Assembly (NCBI GenBank): GCA_002719335.1
Contig: PBHE01000018.1
Location: 13,216 to 64,395, forward strand
DNA from: Acidimicrobiaceae bacterium
GTDB taxonomy: Bacteria; Actinomycetota; Acidimicrobiia; Acidimicrobiales; Poriferisodalaceae
Reading direction: 5' to 3'
Length of the DNA: 51,180 nucleotides
Below, in pieces: positions 1 through 8,946 of this stretch. The translations under genes were made by a program, and so were the position numbers. How positions within the stretch are numbered: position 1 is the first letter of the stretch; each line of letters starts with the position of its first letter. Below the pieces are notes generated by a model. The model made no database searches and was not told the origin of the DNA. It worked only from the letters and a program-made list of their open reading frames with translations.

Positions 1-137
1 CACATTGTGCAACATCCATTCTCCCTCGCGTTACAAAGAAACTGAATCTTTCCTAGTTTTTCAAGTCGCGGATTTTGTGGTTTCAGATGACAAACCAACC
101 AAGTAACTGAAACCATTGAATTTCGACAGGAGGTGCC

Positions 138-1091
138 ATGCGTAATTTCGAGGGGAAAATGGCCATAGTTACCGGAGGCGGCACTGGAATGGGTCGCGAG
201 TTAGTGCGACAACTCGCGGCAGCTAGATGCCATGTCGCAATGTGTGACGTCAGCCCTGACAACATGATGGAAACCGAGCGGCTCGCTCTTTCGGAAACGA
301 CCGAAGAGATACGGGTGACCTCACATGTTTGCGATGTAGCGGACGAAGCTGACATGTTGGCGTTTCGTAGCCAAGTTCAAGCCCGACACGGAGTTGAGCA
401 TGTCGATTTAGTGTTCAACAACGCTGGCATCGGAGGCGGCGGAAGTTTCGTGATCGATGAGGACCGAATGGCGTGGGAAAAAACTTTCGACGTCTGTTGG
501 CATGGGGTGTATCACGGATGTCGTGCATTTCTGCCGCTCCTCATTCGAAGCGAAGAGGGCCATATCGTGAACACCAGCAGCATCAACGGTTTTTGGGCGA
601 CTGTTGGACCTGACGTCCCTCACACGGCGTACTGTGCAGCCAAATTTGCGGTCAAAGGTTTCACCGAAGCGCTCAATATCGACCTTCGCCTTCACGCTCC
701 CCATGTGATGGCACACGTCGTCATGCCCGGTCATATAGGAACTTCGATTGCTCTTAATAGCACTGCCGCGCATGGCGGCCCTGACCTCGAACGGATTCGA
801 AAAACTCTGGCTGAACGTGGCGCTGATGTGGACCAAATGAGTGACGCAGATCTGACCGAACTTGTTGTTTCGCGGGGCGAACGGTTTAGAGATGACGCCC
901 CCACCACGGCAGGTGAAGCAGCTGCCATCATTCTTGATGGGGTGCGTGAGAAGAGATGGAGAATCCTTGTCGGTGACGACGCAATCGTGGTTGACGAACT
1001 TGTCCGCGAGGACCCTGAATTCGCATACGAACCGGAGTTCCTGCAGCGAATTGTTGATCGCGGCCACCTCAATTATTTTGACTCCCGTTAA
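138..1091 (+). CDS. short-chain dehydrogenase/reductase (SDR), classical type
   Basis: Predicted NAD(P)-dependent oxidoreductase of 317 residues; the substrate is unknown. The N-terminal Rossmann fold shows the cofactor motif TGGGTGMG at residues 12-19 and NNAG near residue 94. The catalytic Ser lies near residue 147 (NTSS), with Tyr165 and Lys169 in YCAAK, so the active site looks intact. It is longer than the usual 250-residue SDR because of a C-terminal extension after about residue 250. The ATG at 138 is supported by AGGAGG about 6 bases upstream. It is followed closely by the DmdA-like gene on the same strand, but the start of that gene carries its own -10-like box, so the two may not share a transcript. 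SDR membership is certain; any specific alcohol or acyl substrate would be a guess. Confidence 0.88.
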   Translation: MRNFEGKMAIVTGGGTGMGRELVRQLAAARCHVAMCDVSPDNMMETERLALSETTEEIRVTSHVCDVADEADMLAFRSQVQARHGVEHVDLVFNNAGIGGGGSFVIDEDRMAWEKTFDVCWHGVYHGCRAFLPLLIRSEEGHIVNTSSINGFWATVGPDVPHTAYCAAKFAVKGFTEALNIDLRLHAPHVMAHVVMPGHIGTSIALNSTAAHGGPDLERIRKTLAERGADVDQMSDADLTELVVSRGERFRDDAPTTAGEAAAIILDGVREKRWRILVGDDAIVVDELVREDPEFAYEPEFLQRIVDRGHLNYFDSR

Positions 1092-1111
1092 AAGGGAACA
1101 AAACGAACCGG

Positions 1112-1117
1112 TAACTT
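1112..1117 (+). promoter_or_regulatory. -10-like box (TAACTT) for leaderless dmdA-like gene
   Basis: A TANNNT hexamer lies 7 bases before ATG 1125. There is no Shine-Dalgarno at this start and the box overlaps the alternative TTG at 1116, so it favours the ATG. No convincing -35 element is visible. Confidence 0.35.
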
Positions 1118-1124
1118 GCCGAAT

Positions 1125-2231
1125 ATGAAACTCACTGAGGGACCCAGGGTCAGGTTCTCACCTTTCTATTCCCGGTCGAAGGCCGCGGGGATGGAGGCAG
1201 CAACGGTATACAACCGCATGGTTCTGCCCTTAGCCACCGATGACCCAACCGCAGATTATGAGGCGTTAACTCAGAGGGTTTCGTTATGGGACGTGGGCTG
1301 TCAACGCCAAGTACAGGTTCAAGGCCCCGACGCTCTCAAACTTTGCCAATACCTGAGTGCCCGCGACTTGTCACAACTTCGAATCGGCACCGCCAAGTAC
1401 GCGCCACTGTGCGATCATGACGGCCGTCTCATCAACGACCCCGTCGTACTAAGAGTTGACGAAGACACTGTGTGGTTCTCAATCGCAGACTCCGACGTCC
1501 TCTTGTGGATACGCGCGATCAGCGGTGAACGCGGCGACGACGTCGAAGTAAGCGAACCTGACGTTTCACCATTAGCCGTTCAAGGTCCGAGCGCAACAGA
1601 CACCGTCGCTGATGTCTTTGGAGAATGGGTACGAGAACTGAAGTTCTTCCATTTCCGACGAATCCATCATGAAGGCATTCGGTTAGTCGTCTCGCGATCT
1701 GGCTGGAGTAAACAAGGCGGTTTCGAGCTCTACCTTGAAGACAGCAGCAAAGGAAACCAACTGTGGGATCTCATCTGGGACGCCGGGCAGGCCTACGACA
1801 TTCGGGTCGGCGCACCCAACTACGCCGAACGAATCGAAAACTTTCTTCTCTCTTGGGGTTCGGACACCGACGCCGAGAGCGACCCCTTCGAGGCCGCAAT
1901 TGGTAGCTATGTCGATCTGGGAGCAAACCACGATTTTGTAGGGAAAAGTGCGTTGGTTGCTAAACGAGCCCAAGGACCTACGCGTGAGCTAAAAGGGCTA
2001 CTGATCGATGGTGAACCACTCGACGCGAATCCGGAACCCGTGGGATTACGAACTCCCAATGGCGCCTACGCCGGTCAGACTCGAGTTGTTGCCTACTCAC
2101 CGCGATACGAACGAAATTTGGGATTAGCGATCGTAGAAGTCCCACTAAACCTCCCCGGTACCAAACTGCGGGTTCAGACACCTACCGGATGGAGGGCGGC
2201 AATCGTCGCGGACTTGCCCTTCGATCTGTAG
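1125..2231 (+). CDS. dmdA: dimethylsulfoniopropionate demethylase-like (DmdA-type GcvT-family) protein
   Basis: Member of the GcvT/aminomethyltransferase fold, 368 residues, which matches DmdA length. DmdA transfers a methyl group from DMSP to tetrahydrofolate, giving methylmercaptopropionate. Blocks recalled from Pelagibacter-type DmdA recur in order: VYNRM and WDV near the N-terminus, IADSDV, the AVQGP segment, VRELKFF, and the SRSGWSKQGGFE block around residues 189-203. Generic GcvT lacks the last of these. The C-terminal barrel domain is complete. ATG 1125 is preferred over TTG 1116 because a -10-like box overlaps the TTG. No dmdB/C/D or dddX partner is adjacent. The family is certain; DMSP specificity is inferred from motif similarity and could instead be another methylated substrate such as sarcosine or dimethylglycine. 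Confidence 0.72.
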   Translation: MKLTEGPRVRFSPFYSRSKAAGMEAATVYNRMVLPLATDDPTADYEALTQRVSLWDVGCQRQVQVQGPDALKLCQYLSARDLSQLRIGTAKYAPLCDHDGRLINDPVVLRVDEDTVWFSIADSDVLLWIRAISGERGDDVEVSEPDVSPLAVQGPSATDTVADVFGEWVRELKFFHFRRIHHEGIRLVVSRSGWSKQGGFELYLEDSSKGNQLWDLIWDAGQAYDIRVGAPNYAERIENFLLSWGSDTDAESDPFEAAIGSYVDLGANHDFVGKSALVAKRAQGPTRELKGLLIDGEPLDANPEPVGLRTPNGAYAGQTRVVAYSPRYERNLGLAIVEVPLNLPGTKLRVQTPTGWRAAIVADLPFDL

Positions 2232-2264
2232 CAACGTCTCCGTACCGGTAGCCTGACCGAGATC

Positions 2265-2336
2265 GCGGGCGTAGTTCAATGGCCAGAACCTCAGCCTTCC
2301 AAGCTGATGATGCGAGTTCGATTCTCGTCGCCCGCT
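2265..2336 (+). tRNA. tRNA-Gly (anticodon TCC)
   Basis: A 72-base cloverleaf. The acceptor stem is GCGGGCG paired with CGCCCGC. The anticodon stem is TCAGC/GCTGA with loop CTTCCAA, giving anticodon TCC. The T-arm is GCGAG-TTCGATT-CTCGT and the discriminator base is T. CCA is not encoded. A TAGCCT -10-like box ends 10 bases upstream. Confidence 0.95.
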
Positions 2337-2382
2337 CAACTTCGGTCGTGGACTGCAATAGGGCAGAAGCTAACTGCCACGA

Positions 2383-2388
2383 TAGAAT
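2383..2388 (+). promoter_or_regulatory. -10-like box (TAGAAT) for leaderless tig
   Basis: TAGAAT ends 9 bases before GTG 2398. There is no purine-rich ribosome binding site between the box and the start, so the mRNA probably begins at or next to the start codon. Confidence 0.4.
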
Positions 2389-2397
2389 TCGGCCCTT

Positions 2398-3897
2398 GTG
2401 AAGACCATCGTGACCGAAGTGGACCCCGCTGACCTTGACGTTTCCTCCGAAACAGAAACGTCCGATGATGCGGATGGAGCCGAAGAGCGCACCTTCGGAC
2501 CCAAGATCAAACTGACTGTCGAAGTCGACGAAGAGACGTTCGACGACGCTATCGATCAGGCTTTTCGAAAAATCGCCAAAGAGATAAGAGTTCCAGGATT
2601 CAGGAAGGGCAAGGTTCCTCGGCGAGTCCTCGAATCACACATTGGTAGCGAATACGCCCGAGCCCAAGCACTAGAAGATGCCATTCCGGGCTATTACGCG
2701 GACGCGGTCCGAGCCGAAGCTGTTGACGTCATCGCTGCCCCTGAACTTTCTCTGACAAGCGGCGAAGATACTGGGTCGGTCTGCTTCGAAGCAGTGGTGG
2801 AGACCCGACCCCGCATCAGAATTCGGGGCTACGAAGATCTCCAAATTGAAATACCGAATCCGGCGCCCAGCGACGAAGAAGTCCAAGAACAAATTGATGT
2901 GCAACGACGCCAATCCGCTGAACTCGTCGACGTAGAACGTCCCGCAGCGTCAGGAGATCAGGTGTCTATCGATATTCAAGGAACAGTCGAAGGCGAATCA
3001 CTGCCAGGGCTCACCGCTGACGACTACCTGTACTCAGTAGGCAGCGGCGGCATCGTCGAGGAGGTTGACTCTCAGCTTGAAGGAGCAAGTGCGGATGACA
3101 AGCTCAGCTTCAGCGCCGACCATCCTGTGCAAGAAGATGTAACGATCGACTTTGAAATCAAAGTTCACGCAGTGAAAGAGGAAGTACTACCCGAACTCAC
3201 CGACGAGTGGGTAGAAGAAAACACCGAACACGAAACAGTTGACGAGTTGCAGGCGGAAACTATTCAGCGCATGCGTATGATGCGAATCTTTCAAGCGAAT
3301 GCAGCAATGAGAGAAAACACCGCGACTGCGCTAGCGGAACTAGTTGAAGATGACGTTCCCGACTCCATGGTCAACGGAGAAATGTCTGAGCAACTACAGC
3401 AACTCGCGATGCGGTTACAGGGCCAAGGAATGAACGTCGAATCTTGGATGCAGATGACCGGGCAGGACCCAGAGTCTTTTAGTGTCGAGTTGCGTGACGC
3501 CGCGGAAAGATCAGCAAAAGTTGACTTAGCTTTACGTTCGATTGTCACAAGAGAATCCGTCGAAGTTGACGACGACGAGTTAGAAGAAGAACTGGAGCGC
3601 ATGGCTGAGCAGTTCCAAACACCGGTGCATGAACTTCGACATCAGATCGAAGACCATGGTGACGGACTCGGACCCCTAATAGCTGAAATTGGTAAACGCA
3701 AAGCCTTGGAATGGCTAGTAGCCGAAGTTGGATTGATCGACTCGGACGGAAACACAATTGACCGTGACGACCTCGAATTGCCCGACCTCCCAGGTTCAGA
3801 CAGCGATTCCGACAATTCAGAAGAAGACCATGGCGCTACCGTTGACAGTGCGGAAGCCGAAAACGAAGACCATTCTGAGGAGGATGACGAACAGTGA
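2398..3897 (+). CDS. tig: trigger factor, ribosome-associated chaperone/PPIase
   Basis: Cytosolic chaperone that docks at the ribosome exit tunnel and folds nascent chains, 499 residues. The ribosome-docking signature [13 protein letters not shown] is present near residues 67-79. An FKBP-like PPIase domain and the helical C-terminal chaperone arms follow, and the protein ends in a long acidic Asp/Glu/Ser tail. Unusually, about 25 acidic residues (roughly 8-33) sit between the first strand (KTIVTEV) and the second (KIKLTVEV), where most trigger factors have only a few. The GTG start follows a -10-like box without a Shine-Dalgarno. The stop codon overlaps the clpP start by 4 bases, so chaperone and protease are probably translated from one mRNA. 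Confidence 0.95.
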   Translation: MKTIVTEVDPADLDVSSETETSDDADGAEERTFGPKIKLTVEVDEETFDDAIDQAFRKIAKEIRVPGFRKGKVPRRVLESHIGSEYARAQALEDAIPGYYADAVRAEAVDVIAAPELSLTSGEDTGSVCFEAVVETRPRIRIRGYEDLQIEIPNPAPSDEEVQEQIDVQRRQSAELVDVERPAASGDQVSIDIQGTVEGESLPGLTADDYLYSVGSGGIVEEVDSQLEGASADDKLSFSADHPVQEDVTIDFEIKVHAVKEEVLPELTDEWVEENTEHETVDELQAETIQRMRMMRIFQANAAMRENTATALAELVEDDVPDSMVNGEMSEQLQQLAMRLQGQGMNVESWMQMTGQDPESFSVELRDAAERSAKVDLALRSIVTRESVEVDDDELEEELERMAEQFQTPVHELRHQIEDHGDGLGPLIAEIGKRKALEWLVAEVGLIDSDGNTIDRDDLELPDLPGSDSDSDNSEEDHGATVDSAEAENEDHSEEDDEQ

Positions 3898-4526
3898 GCC
3901 CTGAGGCACAGAACTATTTAGTCCCCACGGTCGTAGAACAAACCAATCGAGGCGAACGCGCTTATGACCTGTATTCGCGTCTACTCAAAGAAAACATCAT
4001 TTTCCTGGGAACCCCGATCGACGACACCATCGCGAACTTGGTGTGCGCGCAGATGATTCACCTTGAATCTGAGAACCCCGATCGCGACATCAACATCTAC
4101 ATCAATTCACCAGGCGGAGACATCAACGCTCTCTTCGCAATATATGACACCAGTCAATACATCCGTAACGACATCACAACTATCTGCCTAGGTCAGGCAG
4201 CTTCCGCGGCAGCAGTGTTGCTTGCCGCCGGTACCCCAGGCAAACGGATGGCTCTCCCGCACGCCCGAGTACTTCTGCATCAGCCCTATGGGCAAGCGAT
4301 GGGACAAGCCACTGATATTGAACTGGCTGCCCGAGAAATAGAGCGAATGCGAGCACTCCTCGAAGGAATTTTGGCCAGCCATACCGGACAAGACCTAGAT
4401 CGCATCCATACCGACACCGACAGAGACTTCATCTTGGATGCCCAAGCTGCGAAGGAATACGGAATCATTGACGAAGTCATAGAGAGCCGTGAAATCGCTG
4501 AGGATGGGCCTATCCGGGCCGTCTGA
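3894..4526 (+). CDS. clpP: ATP-dependent Clp protease proteolytic subunit (ClpP2-like)
   Basis: Serine peptidase subunit that forms the Clp barrel, 210 residues. The catalytic triad is visible as Ser104 (QAASAAAV), His129 (LLHQP) and Asp178 (TDRDFI). The stretch from [11 protein letters not shown] through [15 protein letters not shown] and AAREIERMR reads like actinobacterial ClpP2 rather than ClpP1. The GTG start overlaps the trigger factor stop (GTGA). Mycobacteria and streptomycetes usually carry clpP1 and clpP2 in tandem here; this locus has only one copy. The partner subunit, if it exists, must lie elsewhere. Confidence 0.96.
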   Translation: MSPEAQNYLVPTVVEQTNRGERAYDLYSRLLKENIIFLGTPIDDTIANLVCAQMIHLESENPDRDINIYINSPGGDINALFAIYDTSQYIRNDITTICLGQAASAAAVLLAAGTPGKRMALPHARVLLHQPYGQAMGQATDIELAAREIERMRALLEGILASHTGQDLDRIHTDTDRDFILDAQAAKEYGIIDEVIESREIAEDGPIRAV

Positions 4527-4714
4527 TATTTCCGCTGTTCAGGCGCCGATTCACTCGGTACCCTCAACCTTCACTGCCAAAAGAGAACAACAATGCTTTA
4601 GGTGGCCTTTGTAACCGGTCTCAACGTCACCGCGCTCTGACCGGGTTGTGCCATCCTTAGCGGGCGGCTATTGACCCAAATCGGGTTGGATAACCAAAAC
4701 GAGGAACTGACAAC

Positions 4715-5980
4715 GTGGCGAAATTCGGAGAGGGCGGAGAGCTACTAAAATGCTCTTTCTGCGGCAAATCTCAGAAACAAGTCAAGAAACTTATCGCTGG
4801 TCCAGGGGTCTATATCTGTGACGAATGCATCGATCTATGTAATGAAATCATCGAAGAAGAACTTGCCGAAACCTCTGAAGTCAGCTTTGACGATGTCCCC
4901 AAGCCCGCAGAGATTTTCGACTTCCTAAACGATTACATCATCGGTCAAGACCGAACGAAGAAGATTCTGTCTGTAGCGGTCTACAACCACTACAAACGCG
5001 TCCAATTTGAGGCAAGTCTCGAATCCGACGTAGAAATCGCGAAGTCGAACATCATGTTGATCGGCCCGACGGGATGCGGGAAAACGATGATGGCTCAGAC
5101 CTTGGCGCGCATGCTTAACGTCCCGTTCGCGATTGCCGATGCCACAGCGCTTACCGAAGCAGGCTACGTCGGCGAAGATGTCGAAAATATTTTGCTGAAA
5201 CTCATTCAAGCCGCTGACTATGACGTCAAGCGAGCAGAAACGGGCATCATTTACATCGACGAGATCGACAAGATCGCCCGCAAAGCCGAGAACCCTTCGA
5301 TCACCCGCGACGTTTCGGGGGAGGGCGTTCAACAAGCCTTGCTGAAAATTCTTGAGGGCACTCAAGCGTCTGTGCCCCCCCAAGGTGGTCGTAAACATCC
5401 CCACCAAGAGTTCTTACAGATCGACACCAGCAACGTTTTGTTCATTTGCGGCGGCGCTTTCGATGGTCTGGAGCGCGTCATCGCTGATCGGATCGGGAAA
5501 CGAGCCGTTGGTTTTGGAGCCGACGTGAAATCGGTCAACGAACGAGCCAACCTGGACTTGCTCTCCGAAGTGTTGCCGGAAGATCTCCAAAAATACGGAC
5601 TGATCCCCGAGTTCATTGGCCGTCTCCCAGTGATCGGAGTGGTCGACCTACTCGACCATGCGGCTTTGACGCGAATACTCACAGAACCGCGTAATGCGTT
5701 GGTGAAGCAGTACCAGCGGATGTTCGAACTCGACGGTGTCGAACTTGAATTTACTGACGACGCAATCAGCGCAGTGGTTGACCAAGCATTGCTCCGCAAC
5801 ACGGGAGCGCGAGGCCTACGCGCAATCCTTGAAGAAGTTCTACTCGGCGTCATGTACGAAGTGCCCGGCAGAGAGGACATCGCTCGCTGCATCATTGATC
5901 GCGAAGTTGTGCTCGACAAGGTGAATCCGACCCTTGTGCCGCGCAGGGATGACAGCGGTGGCGAGCGCCAGGCGTCATAA
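4715..5980 (+). CDS. clpX: ATP-dependent Clp protease ATP-binding subunit ClpX
   Basis: AAA+ unfoldase that feeds substrates to ClpP, 421 residues. The N-terminal zinc-binding domain has Cys13, Cys16, Cys35 and Cys38. Walker A is GPTGCGKT near residues 117-124 and Walker B is IIYIDEIDK. Sensor and pore-loop regions (GYVGEDVE) and the C-terminal small domain are complete. The GTG start at 4715 is supported by GAGGAA 8 bases upstream. A 188-base gap separates it from clpP, so it may have its own promoter. In related actinobacteria valS often lies between clpX and folC; here folC follows directly. Confidence 0.97.
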   Translation: MAKFGEGGELLKCSFCGKSQKQVKKLIAGPGVYICDECIDLCNEIIEEELAETSEVSFDDVPKPAEIFDFLNDYIIGQDRTKKILSVAVYNHYKRVQFEASLESDVEIAKSNIMLIGPTGCGKTMMAQTLARMLNVPFAIADATALTEAGYVGEDVENILLKLIQAADYDVKRAETGIIYIDEIDKIARKAENPSITRDVSGEGVQQALLKILEGTQASVPPQGGRKHPHQEFLQIDTSNVLFICGGAFDGLERVIADRIGKRAVGFGADVKSVNERANLDLLSEVLPEDLQKYGLIPEFIGRLPVIGVVDLLDHAALTRILTEPRNALVKQYQRMFELDGVELEFTDDAISAVVDQALLRNTGARGLRAILEEVLLGVMYEVPGREDIARCIIDREVVLDKVNPTLVPRRDDSGGERQAS

Positions 5981-6014
5981 GCGGAGTACGAACCGCCGAA
6001 CTCTAAGCAGTGAT

Positions 6015-7343
6015 ATGGCACACAAAATCGGTAGTTATGCCGACGCCATGGACTGGCTCAAAGATCACTACAACCTTGAACAACACCTCGGCGGGAACGG
6101 GCTAGCCGTCCCATCTTTGGACCGGATGCGCACTCTGATGGGGCTGTTGGGTGATCCACAACATGAGATCCCTGCGATTCATATCACTGGAACGAACGGC
6201 AAGGGAAGTACAGCTCGAATGGTGGTCGAACTTATCGGCGCGACCGGTCTTGATGTCGGTAGCTACACCTCGCCTCATATCGACCGTGTAAACGACCGCA
6301 TCATGATCGCTAACGAACCCCTCGACGATGATTCGATGACCCAAGCACTTGCCGAGGTTGCCGAGGTTGAACCATGGGTCGTCGAATCAACGGGTGAAAC
6401 CCCAAACTATTTCGAGATTCTGTGCGCCGCGGCATACAACTGGTTCGCGGCAACCGCAGTTGATGTCAACGTCATAGAAGTTGGTATGGGTGGCCGCTGG
6501 GACGCTACCAACGTCATCGAAGCTGACGTTGTGGCTCTCACCAACATCGGCCGGGACCATTTGGAGATCATTGGCCCCACCGTCGCGGACGTCACACGCG
6601 AAAAAGCGGGCATTATCTCTCCCAGGTCGCACATCATTTGTGGTGAAACCACACCAGAACTCCTCAACATCGTCACAGCAACCGAACATCGCGAGCTATG
6701 GCGCCGGGGTGACGATTACGGCGTCATGGAAGACCGACTCGCGGTCGGAGGCCGGCTAGTTGGCCTGGCTACGCCCTACGGTCGTCACGACGACATCTTT
6801 CTCCCCGTCAATGGTAGCCACCAGTCCGATAACGCTGCCATGGCCGTCGCCGTCACAGAAGCGTTCTTCGGTCGACAGCTAGACGATGATGTTGTCTCTG
6901 AAGCTTTTGCGCGACTCGAACTGCCTGCTCGGTTTGAAGTGATGCAACGGCGACCTCTCGTCATCGTTGACGGGGCTCACAATGCGCCAGCCGCGATCGT
7001 CGCAGCTGAAACACTTTTCGATGATTTTGCTAACGAACAAGCCCCGATTTTAGTTATGGGAACTAACCGACCGCACGACCCGATCGAATTCGTAGACGCT
7101 CTCCGAGGTGCACAATTCGCGGTCATCGTCGCGACTGCCGCGAACTGGCCACGCGCTATTGCGGCTGAAACGCTAGGCGCCGCCTTAAAGGAGTGTGGTC
7201 CCCCCATCGAGATCGTTCCCCGCGTCGCCGCCGCCCTCGATCGAGCCATCGAACTTGCAGGAGAAAACGGCGTTGTGCTGGTTACCGGCTCTCTCTATGT
7301 TGCCTCCGAGGCCCGAGGACAACTCCGTAACACCTCGCGGTAG
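6015..7343 (+). CDS. folC: folylpolyglutamate synthase/dihydrofolate synthase (FolC/Mur ligase family)
   Basis: Adds glutamate to dihydropteroate or tetrahydrofolate, 442 residues. The ATP-binding loop is ITGTNGKGST. Other family blocks are VGMGGRWDATN, TNIGRDHLEIIG (metal and substrate site) and VDGAHN in the C-terminal domain. The frame is open to 5934, but that extension overlaps clpX, is Arg-rich and resembles nothing, so ATG 6015 (MAHKIGSYADAM) is taken as the start. It lies 34 bases after the clpX stop, so co-transcription is likely. The product supplies the folate pool that the DmdA-like enzyme would use if it is a real methyltransferase; that link is only inferred. Confidence 0.93.
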   Translation: MAHKIGSYADAMDWLKDHYNLEQHLGGNGLAVPSLDRMRTLMGLLGDPQHEIPAIHITGTNGKGSTARMVVELIGATGLDVGSYTSPHIDRVNDRIMIANEPLDDDSMTQALAEVAEVEPWVVESTGETPNYFEILCAAAYNWFAATAVDVNVIEVGMGGRWDATNVIEADVVALTNIGRDHLEIIGPTVADVTREKAGIISPRSHIICGETTPELLNIVTATEHRELWRRGDDYGVMEDRLAVGGRLVGLATPYGRHDDIFLPVNGSHQSDNAAMAVAVTEAFFGRQLDDDVVSEAFARLELPARFEVMQRRPLVIVDGAHNAPAAIVAAETLFDDFANEQAPILVMGTNRPHDPIEFVDALRGAQFAVIVATAANWPRAIAAETLGAALKECGPPIEIVPRVAAALDRAIELAGENGVVLVTGSLYVASEARGQLRNTSR

Positions 7344-7383
7344 CCTTACTGGTAACTGACATAAACCTGTTCCAGGAGATTAA

Positions 7384-7803
7384 GTGCCCCGTACTTTCGT
7401 GATTTGTAAGCCTGATGCTGTGGAACGAGGGCTAGTCGGTGAGATCATCGCGCGGATCGAATGCAAAGGACTAACCCTCAGCCGAGCAGAACTACGGACA
7501 ATTGATCGCGATACCGCCGCAGTCCACTACGAAGAGCATGACGGGAAACCCTTTTTCGAAGACCTCATCAATTTCATTACACGCTCTCCAGCGATGTTGA
7601 TGATTGTTGAGGGTCCCGATGACGCAGGCGACGACATTTACGCGGTTGTACGCAACCTAATGGGCGCCACCAACCCAGCGACTGCAGCGCCGGGCACGAT
7701 TCGAGGCGACCTGGGTCTCACGGTGACTGAAAACCTTGTGCACGGATCCGACTCAACCGAATCAGCTGAACGCGAAATCAACATTTTCTTTCCAGGCATC
7801 TGA
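7384..7803 (+). CDS. ndk: nucleoside diphosphate kinase
   Basis: Balances NTP and dNTP pools by phosphotransfer through a phospho-histidine, 139 residues, normal family length. The N-terminal [10 protein letters not shown] motif binds the nucleotide. The active-site His120 lies in NLVHGSDS, and the C-terminal [11 protein letters not shown] segment is typical. The GTG start is supported by AGGAG about 6 bases upstream. The order folC-ndk-mreB is the standard actinobacterial one. Confidence 0.97.
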   Translation: MPRTFVICKPDAVERGLVGEIIARIECKGLTLSRAELRTIDRDTAAVHYEEHDGKPFFEDLINFITRSPAMLMIVEGPDDAGDDIYAVVRNLMGATNPATAAPGTIRGDLGLTVTENLVHGSDSTESAEREINIFFPGI

Positions 7804-7887
7804 CTGGAAAACCATGACCCACCGACCCGTCATACGAAGAGGGAGTATCGCTCAGGAACCGGTGGATGTCCCGACAATTGAGTTTGC

Positions 7888-8940
7888 GTGCCTCCTATGA
7901 GGAAACGCGGCGCAATCAGGAGCCTTGGCGGCAGGGACATAGCAGTAGATCTCGGAACCGCCAACACACTCGTGTACGTCCGAGGTAGAGGAATCGTCTT
8001 AGACCAGCCATCGGTCGTAGCTCTCGACGTCACTAACGGAACTCCGTTGGCTGTAGGGCACGAAGCAAAACGTATGGCTGGCAGAACCCCAGCCCACATA
8101 CAGGTAGTTCGGCCCCTAAAAGATGGAGTTATCGCCGACTTTGACGTGTGCGAGAAAATGCTTCGTTATTTCATTGAGCAGGCAGCGGGAAGTCGTTGGG
8201 GTAAGCCACGCATGGTCATTTGCGTTCCGTCGGGGATTACAGGCGTTGAACAACGTGCTGTACAAGAAGCCGCTGAATATGCCGGCGCGCGAAAACCGGC
8301 ATTCATAATTGAAGAACCCATGGCAGCGGCTATCGGAGCGGGTCTACCGGTTCAATCACCGTATGGCAGCATGATCGTCGACATAGGTGGTGGAACCACC
8401 GAAGTCGCTGTCATCTCATTAGGGGGAATCGTCGCTGCCCAATCGGCGCGCGTGGGCGGCGACCTTCTCGACGACTCGATCACCCAATACGTGAAGAAGG
8501 AATACAGCGTCGCCCTCGGTGAGAGCACTGCCGAAGAGGTAAAGATCGCGTTGGGTTCAGCGTGGCCGCTAGCGGACGAAATGTATGCAGAGATCCGCGG
8601 GCGAGATCTTGTTAGTGGTCTGCCAAAGACCGTTACGGTGAGCAGCGTTGAAATTCGCGAAGCGCTAGAAGAACCCCTCAGCTCGATCATCGACGCCATA
8701 AAATTCACGCTTGATCGAACGCCACCAGAACTAGCGGCGGACATCATGGGTCAAGGAATCATGCTTGCTGGCGGAGGGGCGCTGCTCCGCGGTTTAGATC
8801 AGCGGTTGGCGAATGAAACAGGGATGCCCATCAGAATTGCCCTCGACCCCCTTTTCGCGGTTGCTCGCGGTTCGGGACAGGCACTCGAAGAGTTCGAAGT
8901 GCTTCGCGGTGTGCTGTTCTCATCGGGCGATCAATACTGA
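7888..8940 (+). CDS. mreB: rod shape-determining protein MreB
   Basis: Actin-like filament protein that positions the elongation peptidoglycan machinery under the membrane, 350 residues. The phosphate-1 motif is DLGTANTLVYVRG near residues 18-30. The connect-1 and phosphate-2 regions include IEEPMAAAIGAGLP and IVDIGGGTTEVAVISLGG, and LAGGGALLRGLD matches the adenosine motif. The start is GTG 7888 or ATG 7897; no clear Shine-Dalgarno chooses between them. It is the first gene of a compact mreBCD-mrdA-rodA operon. Its presence predicts a rod-shaped cell that elongates along the lateral wall, unlike polar-growing mycobacteria. Confidence 0.97.
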   Translation: MPPMRKRGAIRSLGGRDIAVDLGTANTLVYVRGRGIVLDQPSVVALDVTNGTPLAVGHEAKRMAGRTPAHIQVVRPLKDGVIADFDVCEKMLRYFIEQAAGSRWGKPRMVICVPSGITGVEQRAVQEAAEYAGARKPAFIIEEPMAAAIGAGLPVQSPYGSMIVDIGGGTTEVAVISLGGIVAAQSARVGGDLLDDSITQYVKKEYSVALGESTAEEVKIALGSAWPLADEMYAEIRGRDLVSGLPKTVTVSSVEIREALEEPLSSIIDAIKFTLDRTPPELAADIMGQGIMLAGGGALLRGLDQRLANETGMPIRIALDPLFAVARGSGQALEEFEVLRGVLFSSGDQY

Positions 8941-8946
8941 GCGGAT

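Noticed and set aside
408-1067. Long open frame of 219 codons on the minus strand inside the SDR gene
   Set aside because: It overlaps a clear SDR with intact motifs, and its translation has no recognisable family or start signal. It is a complementary-strand shadow.
4671-4696. TTGACC...TAACCA promoter before clpX
   Set aside because: The spacing is only 14 bases between the two hexamers, too short for a normal sigma-70 promoter.
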